From Bolinopsis microptera (lineage: Eukaryota > Ctenophora > Tentaculata > Lobata > Bolinopsidae): a stretch of 64,000 bases of DNA. The stretch spans positions 12,449,365-12,513,364 of the forward strand of contig NC_087082.1 of the NCBI RefSeq assembly GCF_026151205.1. Reading direction: 5' to 3'. Shown here piece after piece: positions 12,128 through 58,666 of the stretch (its first letter is position 1; the number at the start of each line of letters is the position of its first letter). The notes under the pieces were generated by a model. It was not told the DNA's origin. It ran no database searches and saw nothing but the letters and a program-made list of their open reading frames with translations. The position numbers were made by a program, and so were the translations under genes.

Positions 12128-12158
12128 GTTGAGAACTCTCAACTTCTGTCTCCTTTTC
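12128..12158 (+). repeat. Hairpin module 15 (single)
   Basis: HP2-type hairpin 12128-12143 (loop AACT), CCTTTTC 12152-12158, followed within a few bases by TTATAAA. Last copy seen. Confidence 0.75.
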
Positions 12159-12159
12159 A

Positions 12160-13980
12160 TTTATAAAAATGATCTGAAATACCCATTAAACGCCCCTCTA
12201 AAATGCTAACAGACACTATGTTTGTCCACTCAGAAATCTATGATTATCTACTCAGAAATCTACCGTTAATTATCACGTAGCAAATGCTTTAACTCAAGTC
12301 ATGCCCACAAAATAAGATGGAGAAAATTGTTCATATTCAATAGTATTACTAAATAACAACCTGATTAAGTTTGTTACATTTCTTGGCAAAAATCGTGTGC
12401 TGCATGGAGACTTTTGAGTTATTTACAGATTAGGAAAGGCTTACGAATATTGAGAATTGCGGGAGTTGACATGTCAAACCAGTTCCCGTTGTGATTGCTG
12501 TCTCCATATAGTTTGAAGAACTGGTAAGAGTGGGCACACAAAAGATGCTCGACAGGAAAGAACTGAGGAATATTCGTTGGGACCTACACTAAGGCTAAAT
12601 ATACTCTATAGGTAGGATATTAGTATCCGTGCCTAATCGAATGAAACATAGCAAACAAAGATAAATTTTGGATTGTGAATATTTTCATCTCGTGTACTGA
12701 GTTAAATACCTCTACTAATGAGTCGCCTCTGAAATCCGAGCTGCCTAATTAGATGGCGTGGGCAGTTACATCCTTGATATCCCTTATCCCTTATTGGACT
12801 AATTTGTCCCAGCCAGTAGTAATTGGCACCCAATTAGATAATTGCTTGATACAGAGTATTATTTGATGATATTTGACGCCTTCTCAGGCTTAATGCTTGA
12901 TATATGTTTAATTCCACACAGTTTTTCTCATAGCATAACTAATCTATGTAATTAGGTTACAACTTCTTATTTATAACATGGTTTTGACAAATTTTTGACA
13001 GAAAACAGACTACACACTAACAGTACACTTAGCTATCAAGAGTGATAAGAGTTCCTTTTAATTCTTCGTGTATCATTTCCCATCTCTTCATTTTCTTTTC
13101 TTTCGCTGGACGCAGAAGAGAACAAGAAAAAAAGGCGACCGTCAAAAAGTCGAAATCCGGGAACATCAAAATTTCGTAAGCGAAGGAAAAACAGCAGCGC
13201 GAAGTGCCGGCACCGGCGCGAGAATGCGTCGTGAGGAGCGACGTGCTCCTTTATCAAAATTGTCGAGAGTTCTAAAAAATGGCGACACGAACATACGATA
13301 CGTACCACTTTTCTTCTGATATTTCACATTCTGAAGGTCGGTTCGAACGTTAATCGGAATGTAGCAACGATAATAAAGTAAATAAAACTGACGAAACGGT
13401 ACTGCAAGTCTTTAATATGACTATAAGGATAAGTATAAAATACAAACTCGGTTTGAACCTAACGTTATCATGCTACGACCGTAAGCGTGGAGTAACGCCT
13501 AAAATAATCATACTTAACTATTATAATCATGATACGTGGCTCCTCGATTACAACTATATTAAACAAACACACTAACGAATTGGGCTATTCCTGGCTTGGT
13601 ACGTGGACTAGCTTGTACAGTTCATGCAACCGATACCGGATCGGTGACACTACGTCAGATAAGTTTATGGTTCCTAATTCCTTGAATCATAAATAAGCAG
13701 AAAATAATGAACGTTAGTGCCAGAAAATAGGCAATAATTGATATTGCGCAATCCTGTCACAGTTAACAGGTAGATGATATCCTAAGCCGTAATTAACTAC
13801 ATTCTAACCTTGCATGAAATAAGTAACAAGAGAGGGAGGCCCCGAGAACTTTGGGAACAGCTAATATTTCATCATAATCTAAGGTCGACTAACAATTGTC
13901 CACACAGCTCAGACGGGAGGACAAGATTTTACACGAAACATTGCTGAGCTGCGTTAACTGAAGACATAGGTAAACAAATT
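12160..13980. other. Intergenic, nothing recognised
   Basis: AT-rich single-copy-looking DNA. Around 13100-13260 there is a short CG-rich patch with open frames rich in Arg/Lys/Glu on the plus strand, but no domain and no splice structure. I do not call a gene. Confidence 0.4.
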
Positions 13981-13983
13981 ATA

Positions 13984-14160
13984 ATATGGACCGTGCTCTG
14001 TGATATCACGGTCATGTGACATCACGTGCTTTCTACAGCCAATTGATGGCAACGGGAGTGACACGTTAAATCTCCTTATATGGAATAATTTCACTCGATT
14101 TTGATCACATGACCCTTCATCGCCGCGTGAGTAAGGGTCACGTGTCTGTGATCCAACATA
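13984..14160. promoter_or_regulatory. E-box / CACGTG cluster with inverted symmetry
   Basis: Two CACGTG palindromes (14023-14028, 14139-14144) lie beside GTCATGTGA (14011-14019) and its exact inverted copy TCACATGAC (14105-14113), plus a TGATATCA. Such sites bind bHLH-Zip factors in animals. No gene start is visible next to them, so a regulatory role is an inference. Confidence 0.3.
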
Positions 14161-14209
14161 GTATGGCAGTCTTGCGGAGTAAATCGAGAGAGTTATAGTA
14201 AAAATAGCG

Positions 14210-15150
14210 TTAGTAGACTGCGCGCGGCGTTCGCGCGGCTCAATTTATTTTCCACTGTTTAATTATTAAAACTTTTAAGAAACCCACTTTTGGATTTTAT
14301 TATTGATAAATGGTATGCAAAAATACCAAAAAAAGCTAATACTACCCAGTTACTGTGTACTGATTAATCGTTTTCAATCATTAATGCATACAACGGTTCT
14401 TCAATTTAGTATATGCTAATTCTTAATTCATGCTATACAACTGACAACGTGTCGGTTTATCAATCATAATAATGATAGTAATATAGACAGATTAGATCGA
14501 TGAAAGATGCGGTGGAGTTTATTTTGTATTTATACTATTAATTGTGTATTTCTCGTTCACCTAACCATGTGCTTTCGCGCCACTTCGGGCGCGCTTGTTT
14601 CACAAGTCAAAAAACGTGAGGCGGGCGCGCGCTACTGCAAGCGCAAGGGCTCTGGATAGAGCAATATTTCTCGCTTCTCTCTGTGCTCTGCGAGAAGATT
14701 AGATTGAAAAGAGCGCCGCGCATAGAAATTGGTGTGCAGTTGAAATGATAGGCCGAGTGATGAGTCCCGCCCAGTAAACATCATAACAATTTGTTTTTAG
14801 TTTCGATGATTAATTTGCAAGTATTTTATATTATATTACGTGCGATGCACAAGAAATTAGGTTTGAAGTTTAAATTTCACATTGAGACAGGTCGCATATT
14901 TCATATTTTGAGTAATACCATGCTACTATATATACATTGACGGATGTTGACGGATGTTACTCGTCTAAATTTCTTCGAAGTAACGCGCGCCGCTTTCTTC
15001 TCGAAATGCCCGACGGCAAGTGCTACGAAGTAGCGCGCGCCGGGCCAGACCATTAACAATGGTCAACTCAGCGCGCCATTCCTTTTATTCCGTTCGCACC
15101 CGTTCTGCGTTTCACTTCTAGATCTATCCCCCTTTTCACTCTTCTATGCG
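14210..15150. other. CG-rich islands with repeated GCGCGC blocks
   Basis: Within AT-rich surroundings there are blocks of GCGCGC at about 14220-14240, 14588-14640, 14980-15050 and again near 15576. Two near-copies of CGAAGTAGCGCGCGCCG lie at about 14977-14993 and 15024-15040. This looks like decayed transposon or CpG-island DNA; no gene is recognised. Confidence 0.35.
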
Positions 15151-15179
15151 TCGCGTGATGTGTTCATAAACATAAACAC

Positions 15180-15375
15180 ACTGATCACTGATGGATACAT
15201 GATCACTGATGGATACATGATCACTGATGGATACATGATCACTGATGGATACTTGTATCACGTGGTGACCCCCACTGTCGCTTCACTATACAGGGGGAGC
15301 CGCGCACTTCGTGTCATACAACGTATGACAAATGGATACATGATCACTGATAGATGGATACATGATCACTGATAG
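15180..15375 (+). repeat. 18-bp minisatellite
   Basis: The unit GATCACTGATGGATACAT repeats about four times at 15183-15250. After an unrelated 80-bp insert, partial copies return at about 15335-15375. Confidence 0.8.
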
Positions 15376-15738
15376 TGATAGATAATATGGCGGAATGACA
15401 GGTTTAGCGCCCCAAGTAGTTACCATGCACACACCATAGATCTGAAAGCTGGTTTAGGATGTGCTTTTTTATTGTTTATGGAGATATAGTATGTAGAAAT
15501 GAAATGGATGCGCGTAGATGGTAGAGCATAGAGGCATCCGTTCTCAGTTTTACTTGACATACGTTGCATGCCAATTTTCGCGCGCGCCGCCGAAGGCGGA
15601 TACGAAACATGTATCAAAGTTTTACTACTCTTTCCAAGAGAAGCAGGCCAAAGACCCCGATTTTCAATGTTAACGTGTAACTGTAAGTGTAAGCTTGGAT
15701 AAAATTACACCGCCCGATATTTTGTTTCACGTCACTTC

Positions 15739-15814
15739 GCGGCAACACGGGGATGAAGTTGCCGCACACTCAACACTTGAGCGTGGCTTACCTGGGGACC
15801 CGAAGCTCAAGTGT
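15739..15814. other. Two consecutive long perfect hairpins
   Basis: GCGGCAAC/GTTGCCGC forms an 8-bp stem with an 11-nt loop at 15739-15765. ACACTTGAGC/GCTCAAGTGT forms a 10-bp stem with a 22-nt loop at 15773-15814. Both stems are perfect and G/C-containing, so they could fold in RNA of either strand. They lie about 0.4 kb beyond the SPAG1 stop codon (downstream of that minus-strand gene). This may be a 3' structure, a small RNA or a transposon end; the function is unknown. Confidence 0.45.
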
Positions 15815-16187
15815 TCATAAACACTTCAAACTAAGTAATGATAGAGATAACTTAATTCACAATTGAGTAATGATAGAGAGAACGTAATTCACTGACCCAG
15901 AATATCATAATATAACGAAGCACAATTATACACACAAGCCTTCGTCCACCTTTGTTAGCAACCCCCTTTTATCCCTCTAAGTGAACCTAATAAAACTCAG
16001 ATATAATGGAGAACTGAAAATAAAATGTAAAACTATATACAAACATAAAGATACAAATAACTTGGCTGTCTGGTTCAAAACGTGAACCTTGCTTCGACAA
16101 TTTATATATCAGACCGAAAAAGAAAAGACACTTAAACCAAAACGATTGAGAGTAAATAGGCTTAATCTACGAAAAATTCGTTAATTC

Positions 16188-51295
<35,108 letters not shown>

Positions 51296-51869
51296 CTGAG
51301 ATGCGACGATAAAGTAGATTGTATGGCAAAACTGATTTGTGTTTTAAATTGATATTACTATTAGCTCCATGTCGTGTAAATGTTTCGTTGTAAAATGTAA
51401 ATAACGTTTATTTTTTCCATCATGACCCGATGGGCGGTTGTGGTGGAAAAAGGGGCACACCGTGTGCACTGTGCACACGTCATCGTAAAATTGTTTGGTA
51501 GAACACACAGTTTCTTTCGATTCCGTTTTTATCATTCCAGTAAGGTTGCAAAGATAAGCTCAAGCAATTTAATTTTTGTTAAATACTACCCGCCAGTATT
51601 TGTTGATTAATATGGGTAATGCGGGTTTTCCAAAAAGAAAGAAAAGAATGAGGTTAAAACAATTGATCGCTTTTACGATAAATTAAAATATAGCAGATTG
51701 AATCCGTTCTTGGGTCACATACCACATTCTTAAATTTGTCTTGACCTGACTCTCAAAAAGAAATGAAAACGAAACACCATCTGATTCAGCAGATTCAATA
51801 CAGCACAAAATATGAATTTTAACTGTTGAGATAAGTTTGTAGCAGCGAATCAGTCTTTTTATCTACCAG

Positions 51870-53036
51870 CTACTGGCTATCATAAAAGATGGAGTTTTTT
51901 GTGCATTTTCCGTTGTAAGATGTTTTGGTCGTAGGTTGGTCATTCTCAATCTTATGGGTCATCTTCATCCCAGTCGAATCATTCCTCGCTTTGTATTTGT
52001 AGAAACATTTTTGGATCCAGATCCGGAACTTCGGCATAAAACTAAAATACAGGATAGGGTTGGCCGTAGCATTTAGAGCCGTACAAAGCCGATAGCCAAC
52101 AAAGAACCCGTACCACGACATAAACGGGTTTAACAGTCCGGGCCAGTACTCAATCCAAGTGAAAACGTTTTGAAGCATTTCCGCGAGAAACAGCGGGAGA
52201 TTGCACATCAGAAATACTGCAGTGAAGATGGATATCGTAACTGAAACCTTTCTAAAGTCCTTGTTGCCGGTCCTGGTTCCCTTCAGCAGAGTTGTTACAG
52301 TCAGAGCAAAACTACAAAACACCGTGGTTGAAACAAGGACCACAATGATCAGGTTGAGAAAAACAAAAGTGGTGTACCTCCAGTCCTCCACGTTATTGAC
52401 TGTAACACACGATGCAACTTGCCGGATGTAACGGTAACTCAGCACACCAGTACCAGAGAATAACGCCTCGAGGGTGAGGAGAAAACAAGCGTACAGCACG
52501 CAAGCCACAGTCAGGTATAGTTTCTTAACTTGGTAGAAGGGAGCCCGCATGGAGATGGCACGGGTTACACTGATCACCACCACCATGAACTGCGAGAAAC
52601 GGAGGAGGAAGAAGAAAACAGCAACCCAGATACCACAGAAAGAACCATTGCCAAAAAGGGACTTATCCCGATTGTTGGCGAAGAGTGAGGATATCATAGG
52701 GAAGGCGATAGCGCACGTGCAAGAGTCCGCAGCACTGATTATCGTGTAGAGAAGATCAGGGTAGGAATGATTACGTTTGCCCCAGAAGTACATGAAGGCG
52801 AGGAGGTTTCCTGGTAGTCCAATCAAAGTACAGAAGATCAGGAGGGTTCCTATGGAAATATCAGCAGCGGAGCTGATGGCTGGAGTGGCAGTGGTGTAGA
52901 GCGTCGAGCCAACAATTTCGGTCGTCACATTTCCGGTCATTCTCTGGGTATGTCGGCTTACTGGAGAAGTTAATCGGGTAGCTAGGGGGTTTATTAGGGT
53001 CAAATATAGTGGAAACTGGAAGTGTGGCTTATGCAT
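51870..53036 (-). CDS. Class A (rhodopsin-like) GPCR, intronless
   Basis: A single open frame of 388 residues from ATG 53034-53036. Met33 (codon ending near 52940) is a likely alternative start, because the segment before it is atypical and MTGNVTTEI gives an N-glycosylation site. Seven hydrophobic segments are present. Key positions are GLPGN in TM1, SAADS in TM2, the ECL1/TM3 Cys in FCGIW, a second Cys in ASCVTVNN for the conserved disulfide, MCNLP replacing CWxP in TM6, and NPILY in TM7. The DRY motif is replaced by TRA (ISVTRAIS). The C-tail is short and basic. It is a plasma-membrane receptor; the ligand is unknown. It could lie inside a SPAG1 intron if that gene extends further right. 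Confidence 0.88.
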   Translation of the reverse strand: MHKPHFQFPLYLTLINPLATRLTSPVSRHTQRMTGNVTTEIVGSTLYTTATPAISSAADISIGTLLIFCTLIGLPGNLLAFMYFWGKRNHSYPDLLYTIISAADSCTCAIAFPMISSLFANNRDKSLFGNGSFCGIWVAVFFFLLRFSQFMVVVISVTRAISMRAPFYQVKKLYLTVACVLYACFLLTLEALFSGTGVLSYRYIRQVASCVTVNNVEDWRYTTFVFLNLIIVVLVSTTVFCSFALTVTTLLKGTRTGNKDFRKVSVTISIFTAVFLMCNLPLFLAEMLQNVFTWIEYWPGLLNPFMSWYGFFVGYRLCTALNATANPILYFSFMPKFRIWIQKCFYKYKARNDSTGMKMTHKIENDQPTTKTSYNGKCTKNSIFYDSQ

Positions 53037-53920
53037 AAATTATTAATCATAAAAGTTTACAAACAGTGCTCAGACACCAAAGAGGTTCTCGAATGTGTAC
53101 CATCTAAAAGAAGCTCAAGGCGGTAAATTAATGAAATATTGTATAAAAAACAAAGATATTGCGATTCCACAACAGATTGCACGACATGTCTTGGTCGTAT
53201 GCTCAGTGAAAGTTGCAAAAACTATAAGTAAATATATAATAATAAGGATAGATAAACTATATAAGTAAATATACGATAAAATGATAAGAAAAGTAAACTA
53301 ATATTTGAATTAATAATTAATTAGGACGAGCCGGGACGAGGAAACAAATTTTAGGTAGCCGGAAAAATGTCTGTACAACAGTAAATATAGTGTTCTAGAA
53401 AGGACTGCAGAATAATAGAACAGGACTGATCTGAACTTTGACTTTCAAATGGTGTGATAACAGTTGCTAGTGATGTGGTTTGCAACAATGTAACCAATGA
53501 AAAATAGACAGCACTCAGACTTTCCGCTTAAAGGTTAGATAAAGGTCTATTGTAGAAACAATAATACTACTGATCATGAAGAATTGAGCGTTTAGAAGAA
53601 GCCATAAAGCTGCATTTGGATTGAATATCGTTTATAAGACATGGTAATTCCACAAGAGGTTGTGCACTGTGCAACATGTTTCGAAAGTCTCATTTTCAAT
53701 ACAATGTAGCCCATAAAGAATAGACATAATCTGAGACTCCAAGAAACATCATCAATTTGACCTTTTACATTTCTGTATACGAGAAAAATGAAACGTGGCA
53801 ATATCTGAAATTGACGAGAAGTTGAACCATAAGCAATTCAATAACCTTCAGGTTACGCAACAGAGGTGAAGTATCATCATAATGTCAATGATATTGATAC
53901 AAATTATCTCAATTCTTCCG

Positions 53921-53966
53921 ACCAATCAGTAATCACAGCACGACCAATCAGTACCCAACCAATCAG
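53921..53966 (+). promoter_or_regulatory. Three ACCAATCAG (CCAAT) boxes
   Basis: ACCAATCAG occurs at 53921-53929, 53943-53951 and 53958-53966. Clustered CCAAT boxes are bound by NF-Y. They lie about 0.9 kb upstream of the minus-strand GPCR start and could serve it or an unseen first exon of SPAG1. Confidence 0.45.
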
Positions 53967-53969
53967 CGA

Positions 53970-56520
53970 GCAAACACATGTTTCAATAATTACAAACTCA
54001 GTCACGTAGATCGTGTCCAATAATACGAAAATAGCTCAGCACCCGCATGTTTATGTTCTATGGAATAAGTATTATATAAGTTGTAAACCACGTGATAGCT
54101 TATCTTAAGACTAAATTGAGATGGATAGAGGATATAATTTAACATTGCGCTATCAATCATTTATATTCTTTCGCCAAACACTATACTATGTCAAAAGTCA
54201 AACTTAAACATTTTTTCTTTTATCGCTATGAACAGTATTTAATGAATGAAAGAGGAAATAAAAACTGTCGAAAGGATTAAAGCTTGATTCAACACTAATA
54301 CTGAGAACACAGTACCAAGAATACTTCATGCTAACAATACCGTTAAAATGGTAGCTCATAAAGTTGTCCTACGGTCGATGTTCAACACGACGCGACTTAT
54401 TTCCGTACAAATGATCTGAATAACCTGCAGTTCTTTGTCTGGACTGTGGAGAATGATCTATTTTTTAACTCGTGTACTGTTCAACCATCCCAAAAATGGG
54501 ACTTCAAAGAATAGCAAAGGTTTGGTGCTGGGAACCGACCTGATCGCCATTCATTAACCGTATAAAACCGCATCTGAGAGTACAATCTGGTGGCTGGACC
54601 GGGCCAGACAAGACTGGCTTTCAGGCAAAATAGCCCAATTTAGTTGTCAGACTGGACGAGATCATAAAAAATAAGCCCAGAAGTTAGATAACCTTTCTAA
54701 TTGATGACGTTACTGGACTAGCATAGTAGCAAAGAACAACCAAGAGAAAATATCAAGATATTTCAATTTTGAAATTTATCATCGCGAACAAGCAACAAGG
54801 TGAACTTCAATAACTTAAAAAATGACATCAGAGTTAATAAGCTGACGAGGGTTGGTAAGTAAGGAGGCATAATCTTCAAGATGAACAGGAGAGAAATGAT
54901 GAACTTACAAAAAGCTACGTGTACGCACTACGCAGTTCATAAGAAACTGTTCACTCGGAACTATTCGCTGAGAATTACAATTGGTTTCATATCAATAAGG
55001 AGCACGATTGTTTACCAATTACAAAGCCAATTACAGCGCACAAATGTCACATACCGTTCTGCTCGTGAAATAATTACAAACAACGTCTTGAGAAAACATC
55101 CCTTTTTATTAACCTAAACCCAAAACAGAGCATGTCAAAACATGACCAAGTGTGATGTTGACCAGCAATGGAACACTGCACAATGATCATTTAATTGGAT
55201 CATTAATCGAGAAACGAAGCCTCATTAAACGCACAACACATAGCAAGGACACAATGTAATGATTGCTGGACTAATACATGATGCTGTATTATGGGTGTGT
55301 CAATTTGACCGCCAGATTTTGAGGAGCTGTTAGTACAGATTTGAGAGATAACAGTTCAGGTTTGGGGTTGCTAGCCAACGTCGTCAGTGTTTTGAGTATT
55401 TAATTAAATTAGCAACCGCAACTGCAGACTGCAGTGCGTCTAAACTCTAAAGCATTTGGCGATAATACGTGTAACACTGTAACACTAACAGCTACAGGGC
55501 AAAGAAATAATCTCATGGTCAGATTATCGTGAAGTGTTGACAGATGCCCTTATTAGGTAATTTTGTACCGTTAATCTCTCAAATCAATCACTCATAATTA
55601 TTCACTATTCTATTTCTTCATGTGACATTAATTAACCGCAAGAAATCTGGAAATTAGCTATGAACAAGTTATCAGGCGATGCAAATATACCAGTAAGAGT
55701 AACGAACTAGCGAGGGCCCATGTCACAGCAACAAAAGGACGTGACCAGCAGACCCAGAACTGAGGCAGGACCACTCAGACCAGATTAACGAGCTGTGTCA
55801 CGTGACTACGTAATCAAATTTACGGGCCGCTTCAAACCAACAACTTGCAAACGGCCTCACAGCCTGGCGCATTTTCAGATTTGCTAAACAATAGTAAACA
55901 AGCGATCGAGTTTGGCTACTGACCGTTAACCGTTATAATAGACAAAATCTGTAATAACTGGAGCTTTAGTAACGCGTATTACAATAAAATAGTGTTCTCA
56001 TGACCAGTCGCACAGTGAAACGTTTTAGCTAATGACTCCGATCCCCCATACTAAAATTCCTATACTGCAAAAAAATGCCCAGCTGGTCCCTCAGATTGCA
56101 TTATTTCACATTGAATTAAACAGTAAAGAAAAGTAGAAATATTATATTATGAAGTATTGTACAAATAATATGCCCTCTGTAGTCATGACTCATGGGCTAA
56201 CAAGACCTTTTGTGTGCATGGCGAATCGTCTTTAAAAATTGGTTTTTGTCGAATGTAGCTTAGAACAATGAAAATGACTGAAGCCCTTTGTGGACATATT
56301 CACCATTACTGATTACTGATTACCGTAATGACGATATAAAATATGTCTTCCTACATTTATGCTTCATAAGTTGCACGATAGTCCATAACATAGTGCATAA
56401 CCTCGATGCTATCTTACCAATCATTCTGATCATAATATCATATATACCTAGACATTGGGATATGATTGGATTGGAATCAACAATAGATTCCAAGCGAAAA
56501 TATCGCAATATAGTGAGAAC
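53970..56520. other. Intergenic, nothing recognised
   Basis: AT-rich, apparently unique sequence. Short open frames (for example 54881-55117, plus) lack domains, splice structure or repeats of interest. Confidence 0.45.
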
Positions 56521-56525
56521 CGCTC

Positions 56526-58058
56526 CACAGTGTGCCCGCGAGCCCGATTTTCTGCAAAAAGTCAGTATTTTTCTTCAACCAGCCTATTTTCAATTTAAAA
56601 CTACCCTATCCAACCTAAAATTGCATGAAAAATCGTTTAAAGGGGGTTTCAAGATGATTAGAAGGATTTTTGACCTCATATATTGATTTAACCTGATTTT
56701 TGGTGTAAAATTACATTTTTTTGCCGTTTTTTGCCATATTTTTGAACAAATTACAAAAATAAGTGACAAATTCACTTTGATGAGCATCCATAATTCACGC
56801 TATCTGTAAGTATAGGACATTTAGAGTAATCTCAGAAAAATTTACAGTGTGATATTGTGGCATCATTTTTTTATGGGCCATCAAAGGTTTAAGATTAGAC
56901 AGAAATTTTGTGAATTTTAGGACTTTTTGATTCCATTTTTAGACCATTTTATCACTTATATCAATTATAAACTACTTCTTTGTGTTTTAAATGGAAAGAG
57001 GTTATCAAGAGCTTTCATTTGATACCTCCATACATGGCTTTTGATCAAAATTCGAATTTTCTTGGACAAAAACAATGTTATTTTGAGCTAAATTGAGTTA
57101 CGCGCTTACAAAATAAGGTAATTTAGCCCCAAATTGCTGATATTTTCTTTTTTAAAGCCTTTAAATCACCTCAACAAGTGTTTCCGGACCTTACAATGAC
57201 CAAAAACACTTAAAAAGCAATCTTGATTCTCTCAAACAGTTCAGAAATCATTATTTTTGCAATTTAAGGTCTAAAAATGGTAGATTTAGCCCTATTTTAA
57301 CTTTAAAGGACCCTAATTTCAATAAAATTACCAAAATTTTAGGGCAGTAGCTGAAAATAGTTCCCAAATAGTCATTCTTAGGCATAACCATACCTAAAGG
57401 TTACTTTAAAACACATGTGGAGACTCTTAAACTGCCCCCATGATTAGTTAAGGGTAAAATAGTGATATCCCCATATTTTGGCAGTCAAATTTTTTGAGGG
57501 AGGCTGGGGGTACTTATGGCCATGGGAAGGTGTCAGATGACAAATTTGGGTTCCCCATTATGTTTTTTCTGTCAATGTAAGGTATCAGGCATAACAAATA
57601 ACTTAGTTAATAGTTCCCAAAACTGGGATCTGGAAGTTGATTCTGCACTTTGGTACCATGCGAACGAAATTTTGTCCTTCAAAAATGATGAAAACATCGA
57701 ATTTTGCCTGCAAAAATCGAAATTTCGTATTTTTAACCCAATTTTTATTGGATCTGGCCCCTAACTCCATATAATAATGATGAAAAACAATGTTTATGGT
57801 TTTAGACATGTTTAGAGATTATTATTCTAGTTTATATGCGACCAATTCATCCATTAATTCTTATCCTATTGAATTTTATTCATAAATTTCATACCAATTT
57901 GGTGTATATGATTCAAGATATCTCAAGAACCAAAAATGATAGCCCCTTAATTCTTTTTTTGTTAGAAAATTCAGATTATTTCTGATCAGATCAGGCTAAA
58001 CTTATCTGGAAAGCAAATATCACCCTAAATACTTTTTGCAGCCTCTGGGCACACTGTG
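56526..58058. mobile_element. 1.5-kb TIR element, non-autonomous
   Basis: CACAGTGTGCCC starts the element at 56526 and GGGCACACTGTG ends it at 58058. The match continues inward imperfectly, with CTGCAAAAAGT at about 56554 and its inverse at about 58030-58040. The interior is rich in T/A runs and has no transposase frame. The flanks share CGCTC. The CAGTG-type end is hAT-like but assignment is uncertain. Confidence 0.6.
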
Positions 58059-58666
58059 CGCTCTCCGGGAAAAATAAAATTCTGATAAAATCGTAAATTA
58101 TAAGCTGAACTAGCAAAAAAGGGTGCACTCATAGAAAAGGGTGGACTGGGATTAGGAACAGTGACCACTTGTTCTCCATGCAATAGCGGTGCTTCGTAAG
58201 TTCTATCATTATTAAAGTTATATCGTGGAAAAGCTTTCATATTTACTAATTGATCATGATAACTACTGCAGGTCATTATTAGTGTTAGTATATAGAATCG
58301 CGTTCAGGAATTTTCATATCTAACTGGAATTTGCTGAAAGACAATAGTGCCATCTTGTTAACTGATACAAAATGGAATTGACTTATTATATATTGACTAT
58401 TATGCAATATGCATTGGCCTGGGATTATCTTACTTTAACTCAGTTTTCCCTGGTGGAATGTAACATAAAAAGTGCACTACTGAGTACTGATCCATCAGGC
58501 GCCTCAGGCTGCATTATTTCTTATGAAACTAAAGAAATATAATATAAAATAATAATGTATAACATAATAATACGGCATTGTTTATGGCGAATAGCTTTAG
58601 AAACTATCTTTGTCGTCTTCTGATTTCACAACTGAGAACAATTGAGCACTGAGTAGAGGTATAGAA

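Larger units (their letters stand above)
1686..12158 (+). repeat. Dispersed array of double-hairpin + CCTTTTC modules
   Basis: At least 14 copies of one module lie here in the same orientation. Hairpin 1 (HP1) is typically GTTGAGAATNCTCAAC, hairpin 2 (HP2) GTTGAGAACNCTCAAC, about 16-21 nt apart in most two-hairpin copies. CCTTTTC starts 7-13 nt after HP2 in nearly every copy. Each hairpin is a 6-bp stem with a 4-nt loop. Stems vary symmetrically: GTTGAG/CTCAAC, GTCGAG/CTCGAC, GCTGAG/CTCAGC, GATGAG/CTCATC, GTTGAA/TTCAAC, CCTGGG/CCCAGG. DNA between copies (about 0.2-2.5 kb) is not visibly repeated, so this is neither a simple tandem satellite nor an ordinary transposon family. No protein gene is supported in the interval. 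Possible readings are a family of small structured RNAs ending in a TTTT stretch, or dyad binding sites; the function is unknown. Confidence 0.85.

Noticed and set aside
1686-12158. Histone mRNA 3' stem-loops
   Set aside because: Stem and loop sizes (6 bp, 4 nt) are alike, but the sequence is not the histone consensus, the downstream element differs and no histone genes are present.
1686-12158. CRISPR array
   Set aside because: Spacing is irregular (0.2-2.5 kb), repeats are only 16 nt, and the context is an animal nuclear genome.
12445-12475. TTGAGAATTGC near-match to the module
   Set aside because: Arms do not pair and no CCTTTTC follows.
13036-13319. Basic Arg/Lys-rich frames on both strands
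   Set aside because: Overlapping mirror frames in a short CG-rich patch; no family match by eye, so not called.
53592-53801. Possible SPAG1 first exon on the minus strand
   Set aside because: The 69-codon frame shows none of the conserved N-terminal SPAG1 residues.
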